64,000 nucleotides of DNA from Acinetobacter nosocomialis NIPH 2119 (GCF_000368085.1 NZ_KB849239.1:2122389-2186388), one strand, 5' to 3'. Positions 1-9,696 are shown, counted from the stretch's first letter. Notes: generated from the letters alone by a model not told the origin. Translations and numbers: made by a program.

Positions 1-2
1 CT

Positions 3-191
3 GTTGTAGATGGTCAAGGCCGCGTACACGGTATGAATGGTTTGCGTGTGGTTGATGCCTCAATCATGCCGCTCATTATTACCGGTAACTTAAATGCAAC
101 CACCATTATGATAGCTGAGAAAATTGCAGACCAAATTCGTGGACGTGAAGCATTACCACGTTCAACTGCACCTTTCTATGTAGCTTCATAA
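3..191 (+). CDS. betA: C-terminal fragment of a GMC oxidoreductase (choline dehydrogenase-like)
   Basis: Only the last 62 codons lie in the window; the gene begins upstream of base 1. The visible residues include [14 protein letters not shown] and [17 protein letters not shown], the conserved C-terminal FAD/substrate region of glucose-methanol-choline oxidoreductases. The closest remembered match is choline dehydrogenase, which oxidises choline to betaine aldehyde at the inner membrane for osmoprotection. A perfect 13-bp hairpin follows the stop. The GMC family is clear. The choline assignment rests on the tail sequence alone and would need the upstream part and its neighbours (betB, betI). 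Confidence 0.75.
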   Translation, partial: VVDGQGRVHGMNGLRVVDASIMPLIITGNLNATTIMIAEKIADQIRGREALPRSTAPFYVAS

Positions 192-196
192 AACCA

Positions 197-233
197 TTTA
201 GGGCATATTTCTTATATAGGAATATGCCCTAAA
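197..233 (+). terminator. Hairpin terminator after the GMC oxidoreductase
   Basis: A perfect 13-bp inverted repeat (TTTAGGGCATATT / AATATGCCCTAAA, loop 210-220) starts 5 bases after the stop codon. It is followed by a weak T-rich stretch. It probably ends the upstream transcript. Confidence 0.75.
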
Positions 234-701
234 TTTAATACGTAACGCAGAAGCATTAATAAGAACTATGTATGACAAAAAATAATCGACTATAAGGTGA
301 ACATTTACATAAATCGGGTATGAAATAAAAATTAATTTATTTTTATAGGCATATTACTATTAAGTGATTTAAGTTTAATCAATATTATTTTATTTATTAA
401 ATTTCAATTATTTAAATTAAAATAAAATCTAAAAATAATCTTATAAAAGCCTAATTTGATCAAATATAAATCATATTTATGATTTTAATAGAACCCATTT
501 ATTATAAAAATTGTCTTGTCAATGCAAAATTAGTCTAAAATATAGAGTGTTTGCGATAATCCCAAGTAATTTTTCTTTTTTCAAAGTTCTCTGTTTTGGA
601 GAATTTTATTTTCGCATTTATATCCGTTTTGTCTGGATACGCTGTCTAGGTTTCCTCACACCTTAAGTGACTCAAATAACTTATTTTAAGGTTCCCCTTG
701 C
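234..701. other. AT-rich intergenic region upstream of mqo
   Basis: About 470 bases with no credible gene. The region is very AT-rich, with one short local palindrome (468-485, arms AAATCAT/ATGATTT). It must hold the mqo promoter and a long leader, but I could not pick a convincing -35/-10 pair among the many AT-rich hexamers. Confidence 0.6.
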
Positions 702-2342
702 ATGAAAAAGTTTTTGAAATACCTTCTGGTATTAATCATTCTTATTTTAATTGCAGGTATTGTTTTCTTGTTTAGACCAATTGCGTCAAAACAGGTACAA
801 ACTGCAAAAGATGAGCCAGTTGTTGATGCCGTTCTTGTTGGCGGCGGCATCATGAGTGCCACTCTCGGTACTTATTTCACTGAGCTTGAACCGAATTGGC
901 AAATTCGTATGTATGAACGTCTTGACCAAGTTGCTCAAGAAAGTTCAAACGGCTTTAACAATGCCGGAACAGGCCACTCTGGCTTTATGGAAATGAACTA
1001 TACCGAAGAGAAAAACGGTAAGATGGAAATTGCCAAAGCTGAAAAAGTTGCTTCTCAGTTTGAAGTCGCTAAACAGTTCTGGTCATATCAGGTAAAACAA
1101 GGTGTTTTAGCTGAACCGAAAACATTCATTAACCCAGTTCCACACATTGCTTTTGTTTGGGGCGATAACGTTCAGTTCTTAGAAAAACGTTATGCTGCCA
1201 TGATTCAAAGCCCGCTTTTCAAAGGTATGAAATTTACTGAAGACCCAGCTGTAATTAAACAATGGGCACCTTTAGTGATGAACGATCGTGATCCAACTCA
1301 AAAAGTTGCAGCGACGCGTATGGAAGTTGGTTCAGACGTAAACTACGGTTCAATCACGAATCAGTTAGTGAAACACTTAAGCCAAAACCCGAACTTCAAA
1401 TTACAGACTTCAACTGAAGTGACTGGCATCAGCCAAAATGATGACAAAACTTGGACGGTGTCTTTCAAAGATTTGAAAACTGGTAAAACAGACCACGTTA
1501 AAACACGTTTTGTGTTTATCGGTGCAGGCGGTGCAGCAGTTAAATTATTGCAACTTACTGGTTTACCAGAAGCAAAACAATATGCTGGCTTCCCTGTAGG
1601 TGGTGAGTTCTTAATTACTGACAACCCTGCAATTACTTCTCAGCACACTGCGAAAGTATATGGCCGTGCTGAACTTGGTGCGCCTCCAATGTCTGTACCA
1701 CATATTGATACACGTTATATCGATGGTAAAAAATATGTATTGTTTGGTCCATTTGCAACGTATTCAAATAAGTTCCTGAAAAATGGTTCTCAGCTTGACT
1801 TGCTTGCATCAACAAACAAAAACAACGTCTTACCAATGACGACTGTTGGTTTAGAAAACCTTGATCTTGTTAAGTACTTGGTAAGCCAAGTGATGATGTC
1901 GGACAAGGACCGCCTAAATGAACTTCGTAAGTACTACCCAGATGCGAAAGCTGAAGACTGGCGCTTAAGCCAAGGTGGTCAACGTGTTCAGATCATCAAG
2001 AAAGAACCAGGTAAACCTGCAACACTTCAATTCGGTACAGAAATCTTTGCCTCTAAAGATGGTGCTGTAACTGCATTGTTAGGTGCATCTCCGGGTGCTT
2101 CGACTTCTCCATACATCATGCTTAACTTACTTGAAAAAGCTTTCCCAGAGCAAACTGAAGGTAAGTGGAACCAGAAGCTTCATGAAATTGTGGTTTCTTA
2201 TAAGCAAGACTTGAGCAAAGATCCTGTGTTACTCGACAAAGTTCGTCAGTACACAAGCTCTACGCTTGGCTTGAACTATACATCTCCGTTCAAAGCTGCA
2301 AACGATGAAACTGCTGCTGCCCCTGTTGCAAAAGCAAACTAA
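702..2342 (+). CDS. mqo: Malate:quinone oxidoreductase, membrane-anchored
   Basis: This FAD enzyme oxidises L-malate to oxaloacetate and passes electrons to the quinone pool, in parallel with or instead of NAD-linked malate dehydrogenase. The protein has 546 residues. An N-terminal hydrophobic helix (about 6-25) is followed by the dinucleotide-binding stretch [16 protein letters not shown] at 41-56 and the MQO-typical [14 protein letters not shown] near 82-95. The N-terminal anchor adds about 35 residues relative to the many MQOs that begin near the FAD motif. The gene appears monocistronic, with a hairpin terminator after the stop. The ATG follows a gttcccctt stretch with no clear Shine-Dalgarno, but the anchor-FAD motif continuity supports this start. 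Confidence 0.95.
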   Translation: MKKFLKYLLVLIILILIAGIVFLFRPIASKQVQTAKDEPVVDAVLVGGGIMSATLGTYFTELEPNWQIRMYERLDQVAQESSNGFNNAGTGHSGFMEMNYTEEKNGKMEIAKAEKVASQFEVAKQFWSYQVKQGVLAEPKTFINPVPHIAFVWGDNVQFLEKRYAAMIQSPLFKGMKFTEDPAVIKQWAPLVMNDRDPTQKVAATRMEVGSDVNYGSITNQLVKHLSQNPNFKLQTSTEVTGISQNDDKTWTVSFKDLKTGKTDHVKTRFVFIGAGGAAVKLLQLTGLPEAKQYAGFPVGGEFLITDNPAITSQHTAKVYGRAELGAPPMSVPHIDTRYIDGKKYVLFGPFATYSNKFLKNGSQLDLLASTNKNNVLPMTTVGLENLDLVKYLVSQVMMSDKDRLNELRKYYPDAKAEDWRLSQGGQRVQIIKKEPGKPATLQFGTEIFASKDGAVTALLGASPGASTSPYIMLNLLEKAFPEQTEGKWNQKLHEIVVSYKQDLSKDPVLLDKVRQYTSSTLGLNYTSPFKAANDETAAAPVAKAN

Positions 2343-2367
2343 GTTTGATGATGTATAAGTAAAATAT

Positions 2368-2405
2368 CAAAAGGATGAATTTCGATTCGTCCTTTTGTTT
2401 TTTTA
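2368..2405 (+). terminator. Rho-independent terminator of mqo
   Basis: A 13-bp stem (CAAAAGGATGAAT / ATTCGTCCTTTTG, one G-T wobble) is followed by a run of T. It lies 26 bases after the mqo stop. Confidence 0.9.
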
Positions 2406-2433
2406 GACCTCAGTTGAGATATTTAGACTTGCC

Positions 2434-2904
2434 ATGACGCTTTTAAAATCATCACCTCGCCTCTTAACGTTTTGTTTTAAGCTCGTACTTGTTTGGCTAC
2501 TGGCTTATCTTTTGTTAAGCGGGTTTTATATGTGGATGATTGGCGGTACAGCAATTTATGTCAGCTCAGCCGTGTTACTTGCCATAACAGCTTATGCATT
2601 TAAGCTCGGTAAATATCAAAAACTATGTGCTGTTCTAAATGTGTTCGTGAGCGCAGTCGCGTTATATTTCAGCACCGCTCATCTATTTTTCTCCCCTATT
2701 CAGTTCTTTATATTTTTACCTGCCTTATTTTTTGTTGTGTTGGCTTTTACTCGCCTAAGTAAAGCTCGCAGTTTATCTAAAGTACTTATATTCATTAGTT
2801 TATTGGTGTGGTCAGGCGTACATTTTACGCAGCTCGAACAACTTCAAGCCTATTATAAAACACAGCATACTGGTGAAAGTTGGCAGCAATACGGCGCGTT
2901 ATAA
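2434..2904 (+). CDS. Small integral membrane protein, function unknown
   Basis: A 156-residue hydrophobic protein with about four predicted membrane segments (around residues 13-35, 39-56, 62-80 and 82-103), perhaps a fifth at 112-128, and a short polar C-terminus. I recognise no family. It sits alone between the mqo terminator and the next gene on the same strand. The start lacks a strong Shine-Dalgarno, so it could begin a little downstream. Length, composition and lack of overlap make it a plausible real gene. Confidence 0.65.
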   Translation: MTLLKSSPRLLTFCFKLVLVWLLAYLLLSGFYMWMIGGTAIYVSSAVLLAITAYAFKLGKYQKLCAVLNVFVSAVALYFSTAHLFFSPIQFFIFLPALFFVVLAFTRLSKARSLSKVLIFISLLVWSGVHFTQLEQLQAYYKTQHTGESWQQYGAL

Positions 2905-2917
2905 GATTATTTGGTTC

Positions 2918-3038
2918 TATATTTCTAAATGAAAATATTTCCATTTTCACATGAAGTTCATCAGTAAAACTGAACAGCATTTACAGAATTCCTTTTAAGA
3001 AAAAATATTCATAACAATCTAATTTATTTAGAAATATA
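2918..3038 (+). repeat. Long-range inverted repeat enclosing two small hairpins
   Basis: TATATTTCTAAAT (2918-2930) and its exact reverse complement ATTTAGAAATATA (3026-3038) enclose a 7-bp hairpin (2930-2936 with 2943-2949) and a 5-bp hairpin near 2956-2975. It lies just upstream of the methyltransferase gene, where a folded leader could act. The arms are AT-only apart from one C/G, so chance cannot be excluded. Confidence 0.35.
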
Positions 3039-3117
3039 ACGAGCATATTAGCGATTGAATAGCATTCATCTACACGCTAGATTAGCTGAATTATTTTTCT
3101 CCCTTTACGTTATATTT

Positions 3118-3996
3118 ATGAAAATTTTAGATGGCGGTTTAGGCCGTGAATTGGCCCGCCGTGGCGCTCCGTTTCGTCAACCAGAATGGTCTGCTCTTGC
3201 ACTCATTGAAGCACCTGAAACAGTAAAAGAAGTCCATCTCGACTTTATCAACGCTGGTGCAGAAGTCATTACCACCAATAACTATGCAGTTGTGCCATTT
3301 CATATTGGGCAAGAACGCTTTGAAACTGACGGCGTACGTTTAATTAAAGTTGCCATCGAACAAGCAAAAAACGCAGTTAAAGAAAGCGGCAAAAATGTCA
3401 AAATTGCAGGCTGCTTACCACCGTTATTTGGTTCTTATCGCGCTGACTTGTTCCAACCTGAACAGGCTAAAAACCTTGCTGAGCCAATCATTAACACATT
3501 GGCACCAGAAGTTGATTTTTGGCTCGCTGAAACTCAATCTTGCTTAAAAGAAGTTGAAACAGTACACGCGTTATTGCCACAAGATGGTAAAGACTATTGG
3601 GTGTCATTTACGCTGCAAGATGAAATTAAACAAGAACAAGCACTCCTTCGTTCAGGCGAAAATATGCAGCAAGTGGCTGACTTTATAAAGCAGTCAAATG
3701 CTAAAGCGGTGTTATTTAACTGCTGCCAACCTGAAGTGATCTTGCAAGCGATTAATGAAATTAAAGAACTCATACCTGAGTCTGTGCAAATTGGTGCTTA
3801 TGCCAACGCTTTCCCACCGCAAGATGAAAGCGCTACTGCTAACGATGGTCTGGATGAAATTCGTAAAGACCTAGATGCGCCTGCTTATTTAGGTTTTGCC
3901 AAGCAATGGCAGCAAGCAGGTGCAAGTTTAGTGGGCGGTTGCTGCGGTATTGGACCAGAACACATTGCTGAACTTTCTCAATTTTTTAAAGAATAA
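3118..3996 (+). CDS. mmuM: Homocysteine S-methyltransferase family protein
   Basis: A Zn-dependent methyltransferase of the BHMT/MmuM fold that transfers a methyl group from a donor such as S-methylmethionine to homocysteine, giving methionine. The protein has about 292 residues. The N-terminus MKILDGGLGREL matches the family start. Zinc ligands are visible as a Cys in LFNCCQPE and the paired Cys in GGCCGIGPEHI near the C-terminus. An upstream TTG at 3055 would add 21 residues that do not look like the family, so I place the start at the ATG at 3118. The permease gene starts 5 bases after the stop, so the two are probably co-transcribed as uptake plus use of an amino-acid methyl donor. The exact donor is inferred. 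Confidence 0.85.
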   Translation: MKILDGGLGRELARRGAPFRQPEWSALALIEAPETVKEVHLDFINAGAEVITTNNYAVVPFHIGQERFETDGVRLIKVAIEQAKNAVKESGKNVKIAGCLPPLFGSYRADLFQPEQAKNLAEPIINTLAPEVDFWLAETQSCLKEVETVHALLPQDGKDYWVSFTLQDEIKQEQALLRSGENMQQVADFIKQSNAKAVLFNCCQPEVILQAINEIKELIPESVQIGAYANAFPPQDESATANDGLDEIRKDLDAPAYLGFAKQWQQAGASLVGGCCGIGPEHIAELSQFFKE

Positions 3997-4001
3997 ATAC
4001 C

Positions 4002-5336
4002 ATGTCTGCTGCCAAAATTGGATTGTTGTCTCTTACAGCGCTGGTATTTAGCTCTATGGTGGGGTCAGGCGTATTTAGCCTTCCCCAAAATATGGCTCAA
4101 GTCGCCAACGGCTCTGCCCTTCTTATTGCATGGCTCATTACCGGAGTCGGCATTATTTTCTTGGCTCTCTCATTGTTGCACTTAACCCGTCAACGACCAG
4201 ACCTAGATGGTGGTATTTATAACTATGCACGCGAAGGCTTTGGAGACCTCATCGGTTTTTGCTCGGCGTGGGGCTATTGGTTATGTACCACCATTGGTAT
4301 TGTCGGTTATGTGGTGATTGCCTTTTCAGGCGTTGGCATGTTTACCGACAGCAAAGACCACATTATTTTTGGTGAAGGTAATACACTCTACTCTCTGATT
4401 GGCTCAAGCATTTTTGTATGGCTGGTGCACTGGTTAGTAAGCCGAGGTATTAAAGAAGCTGCGATTGTGAATTTACTGGCAACCATTGCCAAAATTATTC
4501 CAATGGTGGTGTTCATCTTCTTTACCTTCATTGCCTTTAAGTTTGATTTATTCAAACTCAACTTAAATGACTTCTCTTTAAAAGTTCCGCTTTGGCAGCA
4601 AGTCAAAGACCTAATGCTGATTACCCTTTGGGTATTTACCGGTATTGAAGGTGCGGTGGTTTTATCATCACGTGCCAAAAACCGTCATGACATTGGCAAA
4701 GCAACCATTTTAGGTGTGTTACTGGCATTAAGTTTTTACGTGATGGTCACAGTATTGGCTTATGGTGTGGTGAGCCGTGAAGCCCTTGCTGGCATGCATA
4801 ACCCATCTATGGCGACCATTTTGCAGCAACTCATCGGTCTACCAGGTACCATCATTATTACTATCGGCTTGATTATTTCAGTTTCTTCGTCTTATTTAAG
4901 CTGGACGTTATTTGCGACCGAAATTCCATATCTAGCTGCAAAAAATGGTGCATTCCCTAAATTATTTTTAAAAAATAATCAGAACAATGTACCGATTTCA
5001 TCACTATGGCTGACCACTATTGTGGTGCAAGGCTCCCTCATTGCCGTGTATTTTTTCAATAAAAACTACACCCAGCTTTTATTGATTTCATCTGTGATGA
5101 TTTTGCTGCCTTATTTTCTGGTATCGGCGTTTTATCTTAAAGAATCCATTCGCCATAAACGCACGCCGCATATTGCCATTGCAAGTGTCGCTTCAATCTA
5201 TGCACTTTGGTTGCTCTATGCAGCAGGTTTAGACTTACTTCTGTTGTCTGGTGTGCTGTATTTGGTCGGCTTGGTTATTTTTTCAATCAGCTACTTTGAC
5301 CATAAAAAATCGCTCAAACAAAACCAGCTTAATTAA
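4002..5336 (+). CDS. APC-superfamily amino acid permease/antiporter
   Basis: A 444-residue integral membrane protein with about 12 hydrophobic segments. It has the APC helix-1 signature (LVFSSMVGSGVFSLPQNMA), best matching the basic amino acid/polyamine antiporter subgroup (ArcD-like). The gene is tightly coupled to the upstream homocysteine methyltransferase. That suggests a substrate linked to methionine metabolism, such as S-methylmethionine. Sequence subgroup and operon context therefore point to different substrates, and the substrate is open. Confidence 0.85.
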   Translation: MSAAKIGLLSLTALVFSSMVGSGVFSLPQNMAQVANGSALLIAWLITGVGIIFLALSLLHLTRQRPDLDGGIYNYAREGFGDLIGFCSAWGYWLCTTIGIVGYVVIAFSGVGMFTDSKDHIIFGEGNTLYSLIGSSIFVWLVHWLVSRGIKEAAIVNLLATIAKIIPMVVFIFFTFIAFKFDLFKLNLNDFSLKVPLWQQVKDLMLITLWVFTGIEGAVVLSSRAKNRHDIGKATILGVLLALSFYVMVTVLAYGVVSREALAGMHNPSMATILQQLIGLPGTIIITIGLIISVSSSYLSWTLFATEIPYLAAKNGAFPKLFLKNNQNNVPISSLWLTTIVVQGSLIAVYFFNKNYTQLLLISSVMILLPYFLVSAFYLKESIRHKRTPHIAIASVASIYALWLLYAAGLDLLLLSGVLYLVGLVIFSISYFDHKKSLKQNQLN

Positions 5337-5387
5337 TCACTTCAACCACTGTTGAGCTATTTCAGCAGTGGTTTCTAAAAAAAAATT

Positions 5388-7301
5388 CTATTTTGAAGGC
5401 TGCGACTGCTTTAAATGCAATCTTAAAATACGACGTAATTCTAAAATTGCCTCAGGGCTAGTTTGAATCGAATGCCCACCTTTAATAATCAGCTCCGACT
5501 GCTCCCCACCTAAATGTGAACTTTGATAAGGCACAATTCCATCACTCATTTTTGACTTATCTGTGGTGCCATTTATGTTGCCCATAATCGAGTGATAGAC
5601 CACGTTGGACGATGGCTGAATGGCTTGGGTCAACTGCATAAAGTTAGAAGAACGACTTAAATTACTTGCTCCGTTTTCAATTAAGCCTTTTCTGAGTTTT
5701 GTATTTTTCTCATCTCTCATTTCAACCGCAATAAAAAAGTCGGCAGGTAAACGAATAATACGGCGAGCAATTTGGGTAAACCATCGGTCAGCGTAGTCAG
5801 TACCATGATGCGGCGCCGAAACAAAAACAACCCGCTTAAAATAAGGCAAGGCTTTGAACTGAAAACGCTCTCGAATAACCGGATTTTCTTTTAAACGCTT
5901 TAGCTGTGCTTCATTCATTTTTTGCATGGCTTGCTCTGAAACATCAGCATCGCTTACCAATAGGCGGCTAATCACTCCGCCCATACTATGCCCAACCAAC
6001 ACTGCATCGTGCGCAGCGTAACTGTCTTTAGCAACGTTTTGAAAAGCTTGATTCAGCAAAGAGTAAATCTGAAAACGACTTTCAAAAATTGGCATATTGG
6101 TTGAATAAAACACCTGCCAAACTTGGTAGTTTTGTCTTAATTCGGCATCGCCCATAATGTCATTGGTTAGGCTCACCCACGCCTCTGGGCTGCTTGCCAG
6201 ACCATGTATAAACACAATAATTTTCTTATTGGGGTTAAAGGGTTCCAGCATATATAAATGCGGCATGATTAAATTGGCTTCTTTATTAATTAAAGACCAA
6301 TAGCCTGCTGCACCTAGATTATATTTTGATAGCCAAAGCCCATAAGGTGCCGAATAGTTGGCAGTGAGCGGATAGTCCACGCCTTCAACTTTTACGCGGT
6401 CCTGTCGGTATGGGTCAAACATGGCAATTTCCAAATCTGCCCCAGCAATGACCTGATCGGCTGTGGCCTTTTGTTTTGGGTAAGCAATAGCCGTGACTGG
6501 AAAGAAGCGTGGTAAATGTATATTCGGATTACTCTGGTGAGCATAAAAAGCGTCGGGGTCTAAAATAAAACCATGATTTACATCATGCTCCTTACGCCCC
6601 ACAATAAATTCAGCACCTAAACCATCCTTACGGTTGACGGTATTAAACCCTGAAAAGTTCATGTTATAGCTAGAGCGAAAGGTATCGACTTCAATATTTT
6701 GTACATCTACGGCATGATCAAAGTTGACTTGGTACTCATGCCCATCTGCTTTTAGTAAAGGTGGAAAATGAAGCGTATTTAAATGATTAAAATACGTGGT
6801 CATGAGTTTTGATAAAGCCACGTTATAAAAAATACGCACTTGATTTTGTCGATGGTCAAATACCCGATCAAAAGGTGACTCTTCAGAATCAAACAAATAG
6901 ACATAGCTATAGCGCAAGCTTTTATCAAACAATGCCAGCTCTTGCTCGACACAACTGTTACTTTTAAGAGTGACATTACACTGGCTACTACGCCCAACAT
7001 CTAAAGCTTTTGCCAAATAAATTTCACTGAGCGCAGCATAGCGTTCTTCTCGGCTGCTATTTTCAGACAACCCCTGAATTTTATTTAAACAGACATTAAA
7101 ATTTTGCAGGCAAGACGTCTCATTTTCTTTGACCAAATACAGCAGGTTTTGGGTTTGATGACTTAAAGTATTGTCAGTCAAAATACTTTCATTTTTACTT
7201 TTTAAAGCACTGCTTAAATTACTTTCTTTTAAATGAATGACCTGACAACCGCTCAGCAGTCCCATTATAGTAAGCACTAAATAATGGCCGGATTTTGTCA
7301 T
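5388..7301 (-). CDS. Large lipoprotein with C-terminal alpha/beta hydrolase domain
   Basis: About 637 residues. A signal peptide ends in a lipobox (LLSGC, Cys about 19), so it should be a lipid-anchored envelope protein. The first 340 residues or so match nothing I recognise. The C-terminal half is an alpha/beta hydrolase: VFIHGLASSPEAW near 365 (oxyanion region), GHSMGG near 437 (nucleophile Ser elbow) and a late GGHSIQ His. A lipase, esterase or acyltransferase activity is likely and the substrate is unknown. I chose the ATG at 7301 because AAAGGAA lies just upstream and the signal peptide starts there; the frame extends 22 codons further to 7367 but that part is not signal-like. Confidence 0.8.
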   Translation of the reverse strand: MTKSGHYLVLTIMGLLSGCQVIHLKESNLSSALKSKNESILTDNTLSHQTQNLLYLVKENETSCLQNFNVCLNKIQGLSENSSREERYAALSEIYLAKALDVGRSSQCNVTLKSNSCVEQELALFDKSLRYSYVYLFDSEESPFDRVFDHRQNQVRIFYNVALSKLMTTYFNHLNTLHFPPLLKADGHEYQVNFDHAVDVQNIEVDTFRSSYNMNFSGFNTVNRKDGLGAEFIVGRKEHDVNHGFILDPDAFYAHQSNPNIHLPRFFPVTAIAYPKQKATADQVIAGADLEIAMFDPYRQDRVKVEGVDYPLTANYSAPYGLWLSKYNLGAAGYWSLINKEANLIMPHLYMLEPFNPNKKIIVFIHGLASSPEAWVSLTNDIMGDAELRQNYQVWQVFYSTNMPIFESRFQIYSLLNQAFQNVAKDSYAAHDAVLVGHSMGGVISRLLVSDADVSEQAMQKMNEAQLKRLKENPVIRERFQFKALPYFKRVVFVSAPHHGTDYADRWFTQIARRIIRLPADFFIAVEMRDEKNTKLRKGLIENGASNLSRSSNFMQLTQAIQPSSNVVYHSIMGNINGTTDKSKMSDGIVPYQSSHLGGEQSELIIKGGHSIQTSPEAILELRRILRLHLKQSQPSK

Positions 7302-7408
7302 TGTGCATTCCTTTCGCGAATGTATTTCCCCACTCATCATTATGCCCGTAAAGCAGTGCCCGAACAATTTCAGCTCAGCTCCAATGGTGCTTTATTGAAA
7401 TAATAAAA

Positions 7409-7432
7409 GCCTGAATTTATTTAAATTCAGGC
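7409..7432 (-). terminator. Terminator of the DUF1275 gene
   Basis: A perfect 10-bp hairpin (GCCTGAATTT / AAATTCAGGC, loop of 4). Read on the minus strand it is followed by TTTTATTATT. It lies just after the stop of the 7450-8157 gene. Confidence 0.8.
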
Positions 7433-7449
7433 TCTTTCAATCGCACTGT

Positions 7450-8157
7450 TTAAGCTTGTTTAAACTTCTGCTGTGAAGCCAAATAAGAAAAATAAAGGAT
7501 AGGTAAAATAAACGGCGCTACACTCCAAAAGTCAAAATAGACATACAGTACCGCCCCCATCAAAGCGCCTATAACAAAGCCAATGACAATACTGGCACTT
7601 TTAAACAGACTTGTCCGATTGGCCTCATTATTATTTTTAAGCAAGTTGGCAATATCAATCCCAAGCTGGGTGGTGTTGCCTGTCATCATGGTACTTGGGC
7701 TAATATTTTTAATGAGTGTTTTACTTGAAGTATTACGAATAGCTAAGGCAATTAAACCGAGACCACCTGTGATTGCAACCGTAATCGCATCGGCATTTTT
7801 AAATGGCTCGAAATAAAGCCCAGCAACCATAAAGGCAAAGAGAAAAATAGCCTCAAATAAAAATAAATAAGACAGCGTTTTGTGTTTAGCCTGACTACGG
7901 TCAATTAACAGTTTGGTAATCACCACCGTCACAATAAACAATGGAATAGCCGCAAGTTTAATCCAGACACCTGTACCGCCCTTCACTAAAGCCGCTCCTG
8001 CCAGTACCAAGTTACCCGTTACGTGCGCGGTAAAAAAACCAAATAACGCAATAAAGCCAATGGTATCAATTGCCCCACCGACCATAGTCAGTAAAACAGG
8101 ATCTCGACATAGCGCCCATGTACTTTGTGTTTCTTGTTGAATTGAAGTCTCTGGCAT
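7450..8157 (-). CDS. YoaK/DUF1275 family membrane protein
   Basis: About 235 residues with six or so membrane segments and the family signature GGAIDTIGFIALFGFFTAHVTGN near residues 28-50. The family is widespread and its biochemical role is not established. Two in-frame ATGs exist. The one at 8166 directly abuts the AGGA motif, whereas the one at 8157 has that motif at an ideal 8-base distance, so I take 8157 as the start. The gene is monocistronic with its own terminator. Confidence 0.85.
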   Translation of the reverse strand: MPETSIQQETQSTWALCRDPVLLTMVGGAIDTIGFIALFGFFTAHVTGNLVLAGAALVKGGTGVWIKLAAIPLFIVTVVITKLLIDRSQAKHKTLSYLFLFEAIFLFAFMVAGLYFEPFKNADAITVAITGGLGLIALAIRNTSSKTLIKNISPSTMMTGNTTQLGIDIANLLKNNNEANRTSLFKSASIVIGFVIGALMGAVLYVYFDFWSVAPFILPILYFSYLASQQKFKQA

Positions 8158-8473
8158 AAGCAGCATCCTGTTATTTTAAAGTCATTAAATTCAGTACAAA
8201 GATGTTTTAAATATTTAAAAACAAATCAAAGCTAAAGTATTTATCAAAACAAAAAAGCATGTAAAAACATAGACTGTTTAATGTCGCAACACTGTCTTCA
8301 AAATAGCAACAATGCAATTTGTCTCTTTTTAGGCCACAAAATGTTTTTCATTTTCAAATCAATTTGACCTCTAAAATCGTTCTCACTATGATGGGGCCGC
8401 GAGTTTCGCCAATATTTTGCACAAGTAGCTGTTGTGGTGGTGAATAAAGAAAACAACAACGACGAGAAGGAAT
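8158..8473. other. Intergenic region between divergent genes
   Basis: About 315 bases between two divergently transcribed genes. It is AT-rich with no credible coding frame. It should contain both promoters. A purine-rich stretch GACGAGAAGGAAT immediately before 8474 is the ribosome binding site of the small exported protein. Confidence 0.5.
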
Positions 8474-8749
8474 ATGTCTTTTTATAATTTTTTAGTTTTT
8501 TTAGGTGGATTATTATTTGTATCGTTTGCCTCTGCTGGCTATAAAAATTATGCGCACCGTGACTTTTACTCAAAGTGTGTCGCAGCCGGACATAGCCGTG
8601 CAGCTTGTTCATGTATTTATCATCGTTTAGAACGTCAATACTCCCCAAAACTCATGCAGAAGCTTGGAAGTTTAAGTCTACAAAGCCCAGAAGTACCACG
8701 TGATTTTGTAAAAACCATGCTGCGTACCATGCAGCAGTGCCAGTCATAA
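8474..8749 (+). CDS. Small exported cysteine-rich protein (paralogue A)
   Basis: A 91-residue protein with a signal peptide (hydrophobic 6-18, likely cleavage after ASA at 19-21) and a mature part with four cysteines (35, 45, 47, 89). GAGAAGGAAT gives a strong ribosome binding site. It is clearly paralogous to the 94-residue protein at 14417-14701: both share a spaced C-x9-C-x-C-IY-x-RLE block, YSP-x-LMQ, SLQSP and a final Cys. I know no named family. Export and four conserved Cys suggest two disulfides in a periplasmic or secreted protein. It ends 13 bases before the 3' end of the convergent LysR gene. Confidence 0.8.
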   Translation: MSFYNFLVFLGGLLFVSFASAGYKNYAHRDFYSKCVAAGHSRAACSCIYHRLERQYSPKLMQKLGSLSLQSPEVPRDFVKTMLRTMQQCQS

Positions 8750-8762
8750 AGTTATAAGTTCT

Positions 8763-9653
8763 TCAAAGCAAATCAGCCAAATTTCTAATTTCTTCCATCA
8801 CTGCCTTACACGCAGGCGTTAAATAGCCATGTTTAGAAATAGACAAAGAAATATAGCGCTTGAGCGCGGGATTAATAATTTTTGCTGCTTGAATTGGAGT
8901 GTATTGGCTGGCTTTTTTTAAAGCTTGAGGCCCCAGCATGGTATACATGCGAGACTCGGAAACCAAATGAGTTTGTAAACTAATCGAGTCGGCTTCAAAA
9001 ACAATATTCAGCTCTACCCCATTTTCATAAGCCATGTGGTCTAAAAAATTGCGCCAGTTACTTGGCCTGCAAAACGTGACCAGCGGTAACTCACTTACTG
9101 CTTTAAATTCGACTTCATTTGCCTGAGTGAGTGCATCTCCTTCACAGCCGACCAAATAGGTATCGGCTTGGGTAAGGTAAACATCGCCCTGTTTAGGCGT
9201 TGGGTTAAAGCTATAGAGTATGGCTAAATCGACGCTGCCATCTTCTAGCCATTTTTCTAAATGCACGCCTTGCCCTTCACGTACTGAAAGTTTAATTAGG
9301 GGATATTTCTCTTGAAGCACTTTATACAAAGTCGATAACAACGGATGTGCTGTAGACGGTAAGCTGGCTATGCGCACCGTACCAATTGGGGTGTCGGTCG
9401 AGTGCAAAATTTCATTATTCAGTTGGTCGGTCACGTTCAGCCAGGAACGAATTTTAGGAAGTAAATGCTGACCTAAGTCGGTGAGTTCGACGCCGCGTCC
9501 AGTTCGGTTAAACAAACGTCCACCACATTGCGCTTCAAGCTCGTTCATTTGCCGACTGATTTGCGGTTGGTTGGTATTATGCAGCATCGCGACTTTACTT
9601 AAGCTACCGAGTTCCACCGCGTCTAAAAATATTTTCCATAATTCATAATTCAT
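8763..9653 (-). CDS. LysR-family transcriptional regulator
   Basis: 296 residues. The N-terminal winged helix-turn-helix (about 1-60) contains the recognition segment NTNQPQISRQMNELEAQCGGRLFNRTGRGVELT split over the usual positions, and the rest is the periplasmic-binding-protein-like effector domain. It is divergent from the aldolase-family gene at 9839, the classical arrangement for a LysR regulator activating the adjacent catabolic gene in response to its substrate or an intermediate. A 17-bp palindrome lies 44 bases upstream of its start. The effector is unknown. Confidence 0.93.
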   Translation of the reverse strand: MNYELWKIFLDAVELGSLSKVAMLHNTNQPQISRQMNELEAQCGGRLFNRTGRGVELTDLGQHLLPKIRSWLNVTDQLNNEILHSTDTPIGTVRIASLPSTAHPLLSTLYKVLQEKYPLIKLSVREGQGVHLEKWLEDGSVDLAILYSFNPTPKQGDVYLTQADTYLVGCEGDALTQANEVEFKAVSELPLVTFCRPSNWRNFLDHMAYENGVELNIVFEADSISLQTHLVSESRMYTMLGPQALKKASQYTPIQAAKIINPALKRYISLSISKHGYLTPACKAVMEEIRNLADLL

Positions 9654-9696
9654 CGATTCTTCCTAAATCGTAAATAGGCATTTTTGAGCCATACAT

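Noticed and set aside
5344..5374. Hairpin AACCACTG/CAGTGGTT after the permease gene
   Set aside because: Stem is plausible but there is no T run on either strand, so I do not call it a terminator.
8298..8648. Minus-strand open frame of 116 codons
   Set aside because: Overlaps the exported cysteine-rich gene on the other strand, which has a strong ribosome binding site, a signal peptide and a paralogue.
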